A stretch of 64,000 nucleotides of DNA, from the NCBI RefSeq assembly GCF_002022005.1, contig NZ_CP017258.1, forward strand, positions 372,001 to 436,000, in the 5' to 3' direction. Positions within the stretch are counted from its first letter, which is position 1. Each line of letters starts with the position of its first letter. The notes under the pieces are model-generated. The model was not told where the DNA came from. It did not search any database and was given only the letters and a program-made list of their open reading frames with translations. The stretch comes from Campylobacter pinnipediorum subsp. caledonicus (GTDB lineage Bacteria; Campylobacterota; Campylobacteria; Campylobacterales; Campylobacteraceae). Of this stretch, positions 54,080 to 63,432 are shown piece by piece. A program made the translations under genes and the position numbers.

Positions 54080-54730
54080 ATGAAAAAAACTATATTATTT
54101 GATTTAGATGGGACTTTGATAGACTCTACTCCGGCTATACTTGAAAGTTTTAAAGTTGCTTTTGATTTTTATGGCGAGATGAAGTTGGATGAAGAAAAAG
54201 CAAAGTCGCTTATAGGATATACTCTAGAAGACATATTTTTAGGCCTTGGCGTTAAACAGGATATGGTGCAAAATTATTTTAATGTTTATAGAGACCATTA
54301 TAAAAATGTCTATCTACCAAAGACAACACTTTTGCCTTATGCGAAACAAGCTGTTATGAAAGCATATGAATTTGCTGATTTGGGTGTAGTTACGACAAAA
54401 AGTTCTAAATTTTTATCACCTCTCTTAAATAATCTTGAAATAGGAAAATACTTTTCTGTATTTGTTGGTAGAAATGATGTTATAAATCCTAAGCCAAATG
54501 CAGAGCCTGTTGAATTAGCACTTACAAAACTTAATAAAAATAGCCCTGAGTATAAAAAAATATCATTTATGGTAGGCGATACTCCTCTTGATACGGGTGC
54601 TGCCATTAATGCAGGCGTGATACCTTTAAGTCTTACTTGTGGTTATGGTACTTATGAAATTTTATCACAAACAAATGATAAAATATTTGACAATCCTCTT
54701 GAAGCTGTTTTGTTCGCTGAGAAATTTTAA
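54080..54730 (+). CDS. HAD-family phosphatase (phosphoglycolate phosphatase-like)
   Basis: 216 residues from ATG at 54080. HAD motif I FDLDGTLIDSTP, motif II VVTTKSS and motif IV GDTPLDTGAA are intact; the helical cap suits Gph-like hydrolases. Same place next to cadF as Cj1477c. The substrate is not defined. No strong ribosome-binding site in front. Confidence 0.88.
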   Translation: MKKTILFDLDGTLIDSTPAILESFKVAFDFYGEMKLDEEKAKSLIGYTLEDIFLGLGVKQDMVQNYFNVYRDHYKNVYLPKTTLLPYAKQAVMKAYEFADLGVVTTKSSKFLSPLLNNLEIGKYFSVFVGRNDVINPKPNAEPVELALTKLNKNSPEYKKISFMVGDTPLDTGAAINAGVIPLSLTCGYGTYEILSQTNDKIFDNPLEAVLFAEKF

Positions 54731-54797
54731 TAATTAAATATTTTTCCTAATTTATATTATATTGATAAAATTTAGATTATTTTAAAAAGGTGTTTTT

Positions 54798-55230
54798 ATG
54801 AAAAAAATATTTATACTGGCATTGTTTGCTTGTTTGTCTTTTTCTAACTCAAATTTAATGAAATTACAAACAAATTTAAGTGTTGATGAGGCTACAAAAA
54901 AAAGCTGTTGAAATTTTAAAAAGTAAACAATTAAAAGTTTTTGATATTATAGAGCATTCAAAACTAGCAAAAGATGTTGGCCTTGATATGGGTGATACAA
55001 CTGTTGTGATTTTTGGATCGCCAAAGGTTGGAACGCTATTAATGCAATGTTCAAACGAGATAGCCATAGAACTACCTCTTAAGTTTTTGATATACAAAAA
55101 CCAAGATAAGACAATCTTAGCCTATGAAGATATTAAACAAATAGCAAAAAGATATAATGCTCAAGACTGCAAAATAGTATCAAAGATAAGCGAAGTTCAA
55201 AATAAACTTTCACATGCGATAGCGAACTAA
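54798..55230 (+). pseudogene. DUF302 family protein, frameshifted in A8
   Basis: ATG at 54798 (AAAAAGG upstream) begins a signal peptide (KKIFILALFACLSFSNS) and reaches VDEATKK, where a run of eight A (54896-54903) shifts the frame to an early stop. Removing one A gives VDEATKKAVEILKSKQLKVF and continues to 55230. The downstream part has the DUF302 core (VFDIIEHSKLAK, TTVVIFGSPKVGTLLMQ, LPLKFLIY). Restored length is about 143 residues. It may be slippage-controlled, a pseudogene or an assembly error. Confidence 0.85.
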
Positions 55231-55239
55231 AATAATAAA

Positions 55240-55264
55240 TGGCATAAATTATATTTTTATGCCA
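55240..55264. terminator. Bidirectional terminator between DUF302 gene and epimerase
   Basis: TGGCATAAA / TTTATGCCA, 9-bp stem between convergent genes; T-run in the loop side and A-rich flanks. Confidence 0.65.
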
Positions 55265-56307
55265 TAAAACTCACAATACCAATCTATAAAATTTCTAACT
55301 CCATCGTTTATGCTGGTATCTGGCTTATATTCAAAATCATCAACCAAATCTTTAACATCAGCAAATGTAGCAGGAACATCTCCAGCTTGTAAAGGTAGAA
55401 AATTTTTCTTAATCCCTTTATTTAATCTTATTTCTATAGCTTTTATATACTCCATAAGTTCTACCGGATTATTATTGCCTATATTGTATATTTTAAATGG
55501 CGCACTTGATGTTGCTGGGTCTGGATTGTTGCTATCCCAAGATGGATTTGGTTTTGCTGGATTGTCTACACATTTTACTATACCTTTTACTATATCATCT
55601 ATGTATGTAAAATCCCTTTTCATTTTTCCGTGATTAAAGACATCTATAGCCTTTCCTTCAATGGCTGATTTTACAAACATAAAAAGAGCCATATCAGGTC
55701 TTCCCCAAGGACCATAAACAGTAAAAAACCTAAGTCCAGTCGTAGGTAATCCAAACAAATGGCTATAAGTATGCGCCATCATTTCATTGCTTTTTTTACT
55801 TGCAGCGTATAAGCTTATAGGATGATTTACAGCTTCGTGAGTAGAAAAAGGCATATTTGTATTTAGTCCATATACAGAACTAGAGCTTGCATATACCAAG
55901 TTCTTAACTTCATTGTGTCTGCAACACTCTAAAATATTTACAAATCCAGTTATATTGCTATCTATATATGCCTTTGGATTTATAAGCGAATACCTAACTC
56001 CAGCCTGTGCTGCTAGGTTTACAACACAATCAAATTTTTCTTTTTCAAACAATATTTTTAGTGTATCAAGATCGCATAAATCAGCTTTTATAAATTTCAA
56101 ATTTTGTTTTGTTTTTGATATTATTAGCTTGTTTTCTTTTATCCCATCTGTATCAAAACCAGCATTTTTTAGCCTTGCGAGTTTTAAGTTTACATCATAA
56201 TAGTCATTTATGTTATCAATCCCAAATACTTCATCGCCTCTTAAAGATAAGAAATTAGCCAGATGAAATCCTATAAAGCCTGCTGTTCCTGTTATTAAAA
56301 TTTTCAT
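55249..56307 (-). CDS. NAD-dependent nucleotide-sugar epimerase (UDP-glucuronate 4-epimerase type)
   Basis: 352 residues from the ATG at 56307 (AAGG 8 bp upstream); an ATG two codons earlier is too close to the ribosome-binding site. Extended short-chain dehydrogenase motifs: [11 protein letters not shown] near the N-terminus, the SSSVYG segment and YAASKK (catalytic Tyr-Lys). The [19 protein letters not shown] stretch is typical of UDP-glucuronate/galacturonate 4-epimerases. It probably supplies a uronic acid for capsule or lipopolysaccharide. No sugar-transferase genes are nearby. Confidence 0.88.
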   Translation of the reverse strand: MKILITGTAGFIGFHLANFLSLRGDEVFGIDNINDYYDVNLKLARLKNAGFDTDGIKENKLIISKTKQNLKFIKADLCDLDTLKILFEKEKFDCVVNLAAQAGVRYSLINPKAYIDSNITGFVNILECCRHNEVKNLVYASSSSVYGLNTNMPFSTHEAVNHPISLYAASKKSNEMMAHTYSHLFGLPTTGLRFFTVYGPWGRPDMALFMFVKSAIEGKAIDVFNHGKMKRDFTYIDDIVKGIVKCVDNPAKPNPSWDSNNPDPATSSAPFKIYNIGNNNPVELMEYIKAIEIRLNKGIKKNFLPLQAGDVPATFADVKDLVDDFEYKPDTSINDGVRNFIDWYCEFYGIKI

Positions 56308-56471
56308 TATCATTGCCTTATTTTTTATTTTTAAAATTTTATCAAATATACGGTTAAATATATATAATTTAAAAATTTTATTTGCATTTGAATTATCTTT
56401 ATTTGGCGATTTTAAAAAATATTTAATTTTTGCTACTAAAATTCATATAAAAGCTAGCAAAAGAGGAAAAA

Positions 56472-57638
56472 ATGAAAAAATTATTTAAAATCATGATAAT
56501 TTGTATATTATTATCAGGCATTGGCTTTTGGGTATATAAAAACTACTTTCAAAAAGATGAAAAGATAGTTTATATCACACAAAAAGCAGAGCTAGGAACA
56601 CTTACAAAAAGAGTTGAAGCTAGTGGAGAGATATTTGCAACAGAGTTAATTGATGTTGGCGCGCAAGTTGGTGGACAGATAAAAAAGCTATATGTAAAGC
56701 TTGGCGACAATGTAAAGCAGGGTGATTTGATAGCCGAGATAGATAGCTCTACACAGCAAAATATGGTGGATAATAGAAAAGCTCAGCTTTTTATATATGA
56801 AGCCCAGCTAAATAGCGCAAAGGTAGAAAAACAAACGATAGGATATAAGCTAAATCGTATAAAATCACTCTTTGAAAAGGGTGCTAGTAGCAAGCAAAAC
56901 CTAGAAGACATACAATCAGCCTACGCCTCTATAAATGCAAAAGTAGCTGAGCTTGAAGCTCAGATAAGACAAGCCAAAATAGCCCTAAACACAGCCCGGA
57001 TAGACCTAGGCTACACAAAGATAATAGCACCAAAAGATGGAACTATAATTTTTGTCGCGGTAGAGGAAGGGCAGACATTAAATAGTGTCCAATCGGCCCC
57101 AACTATCGTAAACATAGCTGATTTAAGTCGCGTAAAAATGAAAATTCAAATAGCAGAGGGCGATATAACAAAAATAAAAGTTGGTGCAAATGTAAGCTAT
57201 ACCATACTAAGTGAGCCAAATAAAACTTTTAGCGCAAAAATAAGCTCTATAGATCCAGCCCTTACCACACTTAGCAACGGTAGATACTCAACAAATGGAT
57301 CAAGCTTGGAAAATGCCGTTTATTACTATGCTCAAAGCATAGTTGATAACCCATCAGGACTTCTTAGGATAGGTATGAGTACTCAAAATAGTATAGATGT
57401 AGCACAAGTAAAAGATGCTGTGATAGTTCCAGCTCTTGCGATAAAGCAAAAAGGAGATAAGAAATTCATAAGCATTTTAAAGCAGGGCGATGTAGTAGAG
57501 GAGAGAGAGGTTAAAGTAGGTATAAGTAACAACCTAAGCACTCAGATAATAAGTGGTATAGATGTAGGCGATAATGTTATAACAAGCTCAGGCTCAGAGT
57601 CTGAAATAAACTCTATGGTTCAAGATATAAAAAGGTAA
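56472..57638 (+). CDS. macA: MacA-like efflux adaptor (membrane fusion protein)
   Basis: 388 residues. N-terminal membrane anchor (about 6-23), lipoyl-like/barrel-sandwich halves (GAQVGGQIKKLYVKLGDNVKQGDLIAEID and IIAPKDGTIIFVAVEEGQ), an alpha-helical hairpin between, and beta-barrel and membrane-proximal domains. It joins MacB to an outer-membrane channel. 4 bp before macB. Confidence 0.92.
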   Translation: MKKLFKIMIICILLSGIGFWVYKNYFQKDEKIVYITQKAELGTLTKRVEASGEIFATELIDVGAQVGGQIKKLYVKLGDNVKQGDLIAEIDSSTQQNMVDNRKAQLFIYEAQLNSAKVEKQTIGYKLNRIKSLFEKGASSKQNLEDIQSAYASINAKVAELEAQIRQAKIALNTARIDLGYTKIIAPKDGTIIFVAVEEGQTLNSVQSAPTIVNIADLSRVKMKIQIAEGDITKIKVGANVSYTILSEPNKTFSAKISSIDPALTTLSNGRYSTNGSSLENAVYYYAQSIVDNPSGLLRIGMSTQNSIDVAQVKDAVIVPALAIKQKGDKKFISILKQGDVVEEREVKVGISNNLSTQIISGIDVGDNVITSSGSESEINSMVQDIKR

Positions 57639-57642
57639 TCAC

Positions 57643-59565
57643 TTGATAAAACTAGAAAATATACACAAAAGCTTTAAAATAGGCGATAATGAGTTTGAAG
57701 CCTTAAAAGGTGTAAGTGTTGAGATAAAACAAGGTGAGATGGTGGCTATCATAGGTCAATCAGGTAGCGGTAAATCAACACTTATGAATATACTAGGCTG
57801 TCTTGATAGCCCTACAAGCGGTGTTTACAAGCTTGATAATGCTGATATTTCTAGTTTTAGTAAAGATGAATTAGCACGATTAAGAAGAAAGAAGTTTGGC
57901 TTTATCTTTCAGCAGTATAATCTTCTTGGAAGTTTAAATGTACTTGAAAATGTAGCACTTCCTAGCATATATGCAGGAGAGAGTAAGCAAAGTAGAGAAG
58001 AAAGAGCGCTAAAAAATTTACAAACACTAGGACTTAGTGAAAAATCTCAAAATGCTATAAATAAGCTATCAGGCGGACAGCAACAGCGTGTGAGTATAGC
58101 AAGGGCTTTGCAAAATGGTGGTGAGATCATACTAGCAGATGAGCCAACAGGGGCTTTAGATAGCAAAAGCGGACTGGTAGTTATGGATATACTTACTAAG
58201 CTACATGAACAGGGTCATACGATAATAATAGTAACCCACGACCCCAAAATAGCACAATATGCAAGTCGTGTTATTGAGATAAAAGACGGGCTTATTATAT
58301 CAGATACCACAAAAGATGAAAAAATATCTGAGTATAAAAAACAAGATATAAAATCAAAACCATCTTTTTTAGCCTTCAAAGATAGGATTATTGAGAGTTT
58401 TAAGATGTCTATATCAGCAATGCTTACAAACAAAATGCGAAGTATTTTAACTATGCTTGGTATCATCATAGGTATAACAGCTGTCATAAGTGTGGTAGCA
58501 CTTGGAAAAGGCTCTCAGGAGGAGATACTGGCTGGAATTCGTAAAATAGGCACTAATACGATAGACATATATCCGGGTAAGGGCTTTGGAGATCTGCGTT
58601 CAAACCGAGTTAGAAGTCTAACTATAAGCGATGTTGAGGTGCTAAAGCAACAAGCTTTTTTAGATGCCGTTACCCCAAACACATACACAAGCGGAGTTAT
58701 AACCTATGGCTCGGTTTCGCTTACTGCTAGTTTGAGCGGTGGTGGAGATCAAGGACTTGAAGTAAATGGTCTAAAACTAAAAAGAGGAAGAGTTTTTACA
58801 CCAGAAGAGGTAAAAGAATCAGCTCCAGTTATAGTCATAGATCAAAACAGCGTAAAAGAGCTTTTTAAAGGCAAAGATCCGATAGGGCAAAAGGTGCTTT
58901 TTAACAGACAACCTTTTGTCGTTATAGGTATTTTAGACGAAGATGATGGTTATAGGGATAATAGCATTTTGCGAATTTATGCCCCTTATACAAGTGTTAT
59001 AAATCGCTTAACAGGAAGTAGATATATAAACTCAATAACCGTTCGCGTAAAAGATGATGTAAATGCCCAAATAGCGGAAAAAAATATCATAGCATTGCTT
59101 AGCGCAAAACACGGCAAAAAAAACTTTTTTACAAGAAATAGCGATACTATAAAAAAAGCCGTAGAAGAGACTATACAAACAATGCAAATCCTAATCTCAG
59201 GCATAGCGCTTATAAGCCTTATTGTTGGTGGTATAGGTGTTATGAATATTATGCTAGTTTCGGTTACTGAAAGGACAAAAGAGATAGGTATAAAAATGGC
59301 AATAGGGGCTTATGCAAGAGATATACTTCAACAGTTTTTGATAGAAGCTGTGATTTTGTGTATAGTGGGAGGAAGTATAGGTATAGGCTTTTCTTATTTT
59401 GTAGGATATGTGGCTGATGATTTGCTTGGCTATAAGATGATATTTTCAAATGAGTCTATCGTGATAGCACTTTTTACATCTACAGCTATCGGTGTTATTT
59501 TTGGTTATATGCCAGCTAAAAATGCCTCAAAACTAAATCCAATAGATGCATTAAATAGGACATAA
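57643..59565 (+). CDS. macB: MacB-like macrolide/peptide ABC exporter
   Basis: 640 residues from TTG. ABC domain with Walker A GQSGSGKST, signature LSGGQQQRV and Walker B ILADEPTGALD. The membrane half has a first helix near residue 275, a large periplasmic domain, and a FtsX-type three-helix end. With MacA it exports macrolides, toxins or peptides. The usual TolC-type gene does not follow. Confidence 0.94.
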   Translation: MIKLENIHKSFKIGDNEFEALKGVSVEIKQGEMVAIIGQSGSGKSTLMNILGCLDSPTSGVYKLDNADISSFSKDELARLRRKKFGFIFQQYNLLGSLNVLENVALPSIYAGESKQSREERALKNLQTLGLSEKSQNAINKLSGGQQQRVSIARALQNGGEIILADEPTGALDSKSGLVVMDILTKLHEQGHTIIIVTHDPKIAQYASRVIEIKDGLIISDTTKDEKISEYKKQDIKSKPSFLAFKDRIIESFKMSISAMLTNKMRSILTMLGIIIGITAVISVVALGKGSQEEILAGIRKIGTNTIDIYPGKGFGDLRSNRVRSLTISDVEVLKQQAFLDAVTPNTYTSGVITYGSVSLTASLSGGGDQGLEVNGLKLKRGRVFTPEEVKESAPVIVIDQNSVKELFKGKDPIGQKVLFNRQPFVVIGILDEDDGYRDNSILRIYAPYTSVINRLTGSRYINSITVRVKDDVNAQIAEKNIIALLSAKHGKKNFFTRNSDTIKKAVEETIQTMQILISGIALISLIVGGIGVMNIMLVSVTERTKEIGIKMAIGAYARDILQQFLIEAVILCIVGGSIGIGFSYFVGYVADDLLGYKMIFSNESIVIALFTSTAIGVIFGYMPAKNASKLNPIDALNRT

Positions 59566-60064
59566 GCTTGATTATATTAAGAGCAATGGCTAGGAGTTTT
59601 GTTTATAATAAATTTGTTAGACAATGAAATCACAAGATTTAAAACATTTTGGATACAACGAAACAAAAGGAGACTTTACTTTATACATAAATTTAAGTGA
59701 TAATGGAACCTTGTGTATACATATAGATAGACTAAAACTCTACCAAATTTTTAAAATTATAAAATATTAAACTGCTTTGCTTATTTGGGTTTTTTGTAAA
59801 TACAGCATTTATAAGGTCTCCTATAGCTATGTCATATTTTCTATTTTATTGATATCAAAAGTATAAATATGTATTTTGGCTTTAGCACTATTTTATAAAA
59901 TATTTTTTGTGGTTTGTCTATCATATTAAAGGCATTTAGGTAACCAAAGATATGTAATATAATATTTAAAATTAATAATATTTTAATAATTCATTAGTAT
60001 AATTCGCCAAATGCTTTATATAAATGTATATAGGGTATTATATATTTTTACAAAAGGAGAAACC
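59566..60064. other. Intergenic decayed region macB-pilin
   Basis: About 500 bp. It contains a 48-codon plus-strand ORF (59624-59770, starting MKSQDLKHFGYNETKGDF, no ribosome-binding site) and, on the minus strand between 59924 and 59732, two frames that read like one worn gene (MIDKPQKIFYKIVLK, then IAIGDLINAVFTKNPNKQ, frameshifted between them). Neither matches a family I know. No outer-membrane channel remnant is visible. Confidence 0.4.
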
Positions 60065-60535
60065 ATGAAAAAAGGTTTTACTATGATCGAGTTGATCTTC
60101 GTGATCGTTATATTAGGAATTCTAGCAGCTGTTGCTGTACCAAGGCTAACAGCTACAAGAGATGATGCTGAGGTAGCAAAAGCAGCTACAAACCTAACTA
60201 CACTTGTAAGTGATATCACATCTTACTATACATCACAAGGTGATTTAGCCAGTAAAATAAAAGATATGACAAATGTTCAAGTAGATGAAAACCCTGATTT
60301 AACCGCTGAGTTAATTTCAGCAGGAAAAAAATGCATAAAAGTGGAAGGTAAAAAAGCAACAGATGCAACAGGAGCAACAGGAGCAACAGGAGCAACATTG
60401 ACTATATCAAAAGGAGATGACAAAGACAAGGCTATATGTTCTAAACTTTATAAGATGAGAAGTATATCTGACCTTCTAGGCACCGACGATAAAGGCAAAG
60501 AGATACAACTTGGTGGAACAGGAATAAATTACTAA
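60065..60535 (+). CDS. Type IV pilin-like / type II secretion pseudopilin protein 1
   Basis: 156 residues from ATG at 60065 (AAAAGGAG upstream). Short leader MKKG, then FTMIELIFVIVILGILAAVA, the prepilin-peptidase site and N-methyl-Phe helix with Glu5. The C-terminal half has two cysteines (KKCIKVE and AICSKL) bracketing a Gly-Ala-Thr repeat coded by 9-bp units (60362-60397). Campylobacter uses such proteins in natural transformation and secretion. The specific pseudopilin is not assignable. Confidence 0.85.
   Translation: MKKGFTMIELIFVIVILGILAAVAVPRLTATRDDAEVAKAATNLTTLVSDITSYYTSQGDLASKIKDMTNVQVDENPDLTAELISAGKKCIKVEGKKATDATGATGATGATLTISKGDDKDKAICSKLYKMRSISDLLGTDDKGKEIQLGGTGINY
60362..60397 (+). 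repeat. 9-bp tandem repeat in pilin-like gene 1
   Basis: One degenerate unit GATGCAACA followed by three exact GGAGCAACA units. Each unit adds Gly-Ala-Thr, so copy number changes would alter the loop length without a frameshift. Confidence 0.85.
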
Positions 60536-60543
60536 TAAAATTT

Positions 60544-60570
60544 AACCTAGTTTTTAACTAGGTTATAAAA
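60544..60570 (+). terminator. Terminator after pilin-like gene 1
   Basis: AACCTAG / CTAGGTT, 7-bp stem and 7-nt loop; weak A/T tail. Confidence 0.5.
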
Positions 60571-60735
60571 CTCACTCAATGTGTTGTGCTTAATATTTTT
60601 TTTATATATCTTAATGAGAATCAATCAATTAAATCTTATTTAAACTTTTGAATATCAAAATTTATATCATTGTTTATATAAATTATGCTAAGATAAAAGC
60701 TTATATAAACATAATTTTACTAAGCTAAGGGATTT

Positions 60736-61287
60736 ATGAAAAAAGCTTTTACTATGATAGAGCTCATATTTGTTATAGTCATACTAGGTATACTAGTAGC
60801 TATTGCAATTCCTAAACTAATAGCAACTAGAAATGAAGCCGAGATAGTAAATGCAGCCAAAAACCTAAGCACCTTTGTAAGTGATATAGGTATGCACTAT
60901 ACATCCCGAGTAAGTTTATCTGATAACCTAGAAGATATGACAAATGTCCGTGCTATAAGGAAAAATGAATATAATGGCTACTACTATCTTATGACTAATG
61001 GCAAAGAGTGCATAAAAATACGACTTATATCAGAAGATAAGATAAATAGCACACCTCCATATCTAGAGATAACACAAAACGAAGCGACTAAGCATGATCC
61101 TTTATGTCAAAAGATAATACAATACAAAAGCATTCAAAATATAATGAGTACGCAGTTTAAATACATACAAAAAACAAATAAAATAGTAGCTCAAGATAGA
61201 GGTTCGGCAACTCCTGTTTTTATCACAGAATACACACCTGAAGTAATAACAGGCATACCTCTTGGTATGTCAAACATTAAGTGGTGA
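60736..61287 (+). CDS. Type IV pilin-like / pseudopilin protein 2
   Basis: 183 residues starting MKKAFTMIELIFVIVILGI with the same cleavage site and methylated-Phe helix as the upstream gene. The proteins share the start of the globular part (NAAKNLSTFVSDI and DMTNVR), so they are paralogues, but the C-terminal half is different. 200 bp separate the two genes. Ribosome-binding site AAGGG. Confidence 0.85.
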   Translation: MKKAFTMIELIFVIVILGILVAIAIPKLIATRNEAEIVNAAKNLSTFVSDIGMHYTSRVSLSDNLEDMTNVRAIRKNEYNGYYYLMTNGKECIKIRLISEDKINSTPPYLEITQNEATKHDPLCQKIIQYKSIQNIMSTQFKYIQKTNKIVAQDRGSATPVFITEYTPEVITGIPLGMSNIKW

Positions 61288-61416
61288 TACCCACTCCCTA
61301 AACATAGCCATCAAAACTATGTTTTTGCTATATGTTAGAATAAATTTTATAAGAGATTTAAAAGACATTTAAAAGAATAAAATATAATAAATTTAAAATT
61401 TTTAAAAAGGAAAAAA

Positions 61417-62133
61417 ATGAAAAAAGTTTTGATGACAAGCTTGGTCGCGGCTAGTTTTGCATTTGGTGCTAATGACACACAAATAATTGAGTTTTATGGT
61501 AATGTTTTACCAGAAAACCTTAAAGCTACTGTGCAAGAAAGAAAAGCACTAGATAGTTCATCGGGTGTAGAAAGTGTTATTGTAAATATAAGCGATGGTA
61601 AGGTTACTCAAAGCGATGTGATTTTTACAAAAGGGGATTATGTGTTTCCTGATGTGATAGATGTCAAAAAAGGTATGAGTTATAAGGCATCTTTTGGTGA
61701 ACAAATGCTAGAAAAAAATCTTTCAAAAGTCTATAAAGAAGAGGATAAAAAATACATAATATCACTAGGAAAAGATAAGAAAAATCCTACAAAAGTTATG
61801 TTTAGTGATCCTGAATGCCCTTATTGTAGAGCTGAATTAAAAGAGATAGAAAAAACACTAAAAGATACAAACCTAAAGATCATCATAACACCAGTGCATG
61901 ATAAAAGCTCTCTTCAAAAAGCACATCTTATATACAAAGATATAGCAAAAGCAAAATCAGATAGTGATAAGGTCAAGATACTAAGAAAATACTTTGATGA
62001 AAAATACGAAGTTAAAGATGGCTTGGTCAGCGATAAAGAGGTTGAAAGTATCGATAAACTTAGACAAAAATACTTCGCTACAGGTGTAAGAAGTGTGCCT
62101 AAGTTTGTAGATGAGGCTAAGTTATTAAAATAA
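61417..62133 (+). CDS. DsbC/DsbG-like thiol:disulfide interchange protein
   Basis: 238 residues with a signal peptide (cut near FAFGA, residue 18), an N-terminal dimerisation-like domain and a thioredoxin fold with CPYC (Cys134-Cys137) and cis-proline loop VRSVPKF. Isomerase or reductase of periplasmic disulfides. It lies beside pilin-like genes that contain cysteines, so these may be substrates (inference). Confidence 0.88.
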   Translation: MKKVLMTSLVAASFAFGANDTQIIEFYGNVLPENLKATVQERKALDSSSGVESVIVNISDGKVTQSDVIFTKGDYVFPDVIDVKKGMSYKASFGEQMLEKNLSKVYKEEDKKYIISLGKDKKNPTKVMFSDPECPYCRAELKEIEKTLKDTNLKIIITPVHDKSSLQKAHLIYKDIAKAKSDSDKVKILRKYFDEKYEVKDGLVSDKEVESIDKLRQKYFATGVRSVPKFVDEAKLLK

Positions 62134-62140
62134 TTCAAAT

Positions 62141-62163
62141 AAAGTTAGGATTTTCCTAACTTT
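62141..62163 (+). terminator. Terminator after the DsbC/G-like gene
   Basis: AAAGTTAGGA / TCCTAACTTT, 10-bp stem with 3-nt loop; only weak T-richness follows. Confidence 0.65.
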
Positions 62164-62179
62164 AGCCTTTAAAATATCC

Positions 62180-62335
62180 ATAAATCCGACTAATACCCGA
62201 TCTTAAAATCCCAAATATTGTCTGTAACTTTTAAACCAGTCTATACTAGAAAAGTATATTTATATCTTTTATACCTTATCCGAAATCTTGTATTTTATTT
62301 TGAGTTTTTGCTTTGAGTTTTGACTGTATTAGATT
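62180..62335 (-). pseudogene. Relic of a second histidine kinase ATPase domain
   Basis: On the minus strand the sequence reads IQDFG-stop-GIKDIN, matching IQDFGYGIKDTN of the neighbouring kinase with TAT changed to TAA. It is flanked by AATACAGTCAAAACTCAAAG (kinase: AATACAGTCC-type N-box region) and a TTTAAAAG segment similar to FKRYE. Several small deletions are evident. It looks like a truncated duplicate. Confidence 0.6.
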
Positions 62336-63432
62336 TTAAATGTATAAGTAAAAATACTACCTTCATTTGGCTTTGAAACTACATTGTATTTTATATCATA
62401 TTTTAAGCAAATTTCTCTTACTATATTTAGCCCAAGCCCGAAACCACCCTGAACCAAATCCTCTCTTTCATATCTTTTAAATACACGATTTGTATCTTTT
62501 ATACCATATCCAAAATCTTGTATCTTAAAAACCGCCAAACCATTTTCTTTTATCAAACTAACTACTACTTTTGAGTTTTTTGGACTGTATTTTATAGCAT
62601 TTATGATATTGTTATCTATAATTCTTTGCAAGGCTAATTTACTCATCAAGACAGATATATCACTATCTATATTTTTATCAATCATAATATCCTTAGTGTC
62701 AGCAATGGAGAGCAAAAACAAAACCCTACGCTCCAAATACTCACTAAAATTTATACTCTCTACTGGAAATTTAATATGCCCTTTTTTTATATAATACTCA
62801 ACATCTTCGTAAGCTATCTGCATTTGCTTTAAAGCATTTTGTATACGTTTTGTGTGTTTGTTTGTAATTCCTATCATTTCTAAGTTTATACTAGCTACAC
62901 TAAGCGGTGTTTTTAGCTCGTGCATAGCATCATTAAAAAAATTATTCATATATTTTTGTGCTTGTTTGTATGGTCTAACACTTGCTATATAAAATGTATA
63001 AAATATAAAAACAACCAAGACAAGAGTAAAAACTAGCATTATAAGAAATATAAATAGATTGTGCTTGTTTGAAATTTCTTGAGATATGACTATAAAATAA
63101 GGAACCTTGTTTTTAAAAAAGAAATTCTTATAAAAAAGATAACCATCTTCTTGCATTGTAACAAATTTAAAATCACTTGGTTGTTTTGATAGGTTTGAAA
63201 ATACCGGCTTTAAGCTTGTATCATAAATAGCATAGTTGTATATAACTGAATTTGGTAATGTCTTATCTGAGATAAAATTGTAAGTTACCTTTTCTTCAAA
63301 ACGCATAATTGAAAAGATATTTTTTAAAATTTCATCTTGGTTGATTATACTTAAGGTATTAAAACCCTTAAAGACAAACAAAAGCATTATTAGTAAAGAT
63401 GCAAGTATTGGTATCTTAAGCTTTTTTAGCAT
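62329..63432 (-). CDS. Sensor histidine kinase
   Basis: 367 residues: membrane segment near 9-28, periplasmic sensor of about 95 residues, second segment (127-151), then HisKA with phospho-acceptor His171 in NDAMHELKTPLS. The ATPase domain has N-box IDNNIINAIKYS, G1 DFGYGI and G2 QGGFGLGL. It pairs with the response regulator, overlapping it by 17 bp. The signal is unknown. Confidence 0.93.
   Translation of the reverse strand: MLKKLKIPILASLLIMLLFVFKGFNTLSIINQDEILKNIFSIMRFEEKVTYNFISDKTLPNSVIYNYAIYDTSLKPVFSNLSKQPSDFKFVTMQEDGYLFYKNFFFKNKVPYFIVISQEISNKHNLFIFLIMLVFTLVLVVFIFYTFYIASVRPYKQAQKYMNNFFNDAMHELKTPLSVASINLEMIGITNKHTKRIQNALKQMQIAYEDVEYYIKKGHIKFPVESINFSEYLERRVLFLLSIADTKDIMIDKNIDSDISVLMSKLALQRIIDNNIINAIKYSPKNSKVVVSLIKENGLAVFKIQDFGYGIKDTNRVFKRYEREDLVQGGFGLGLNIVREICLKYDIKYNVVSKPNEGSIFTYTFKI

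Noticed and set aside
54059-54730. TTG at 54059 as start of the HAD phosphatase
   Set aside because: It lies inside the terminator hairpin of the upstream gene; the ATG at 54080 gives the standard HAD N-terminus.
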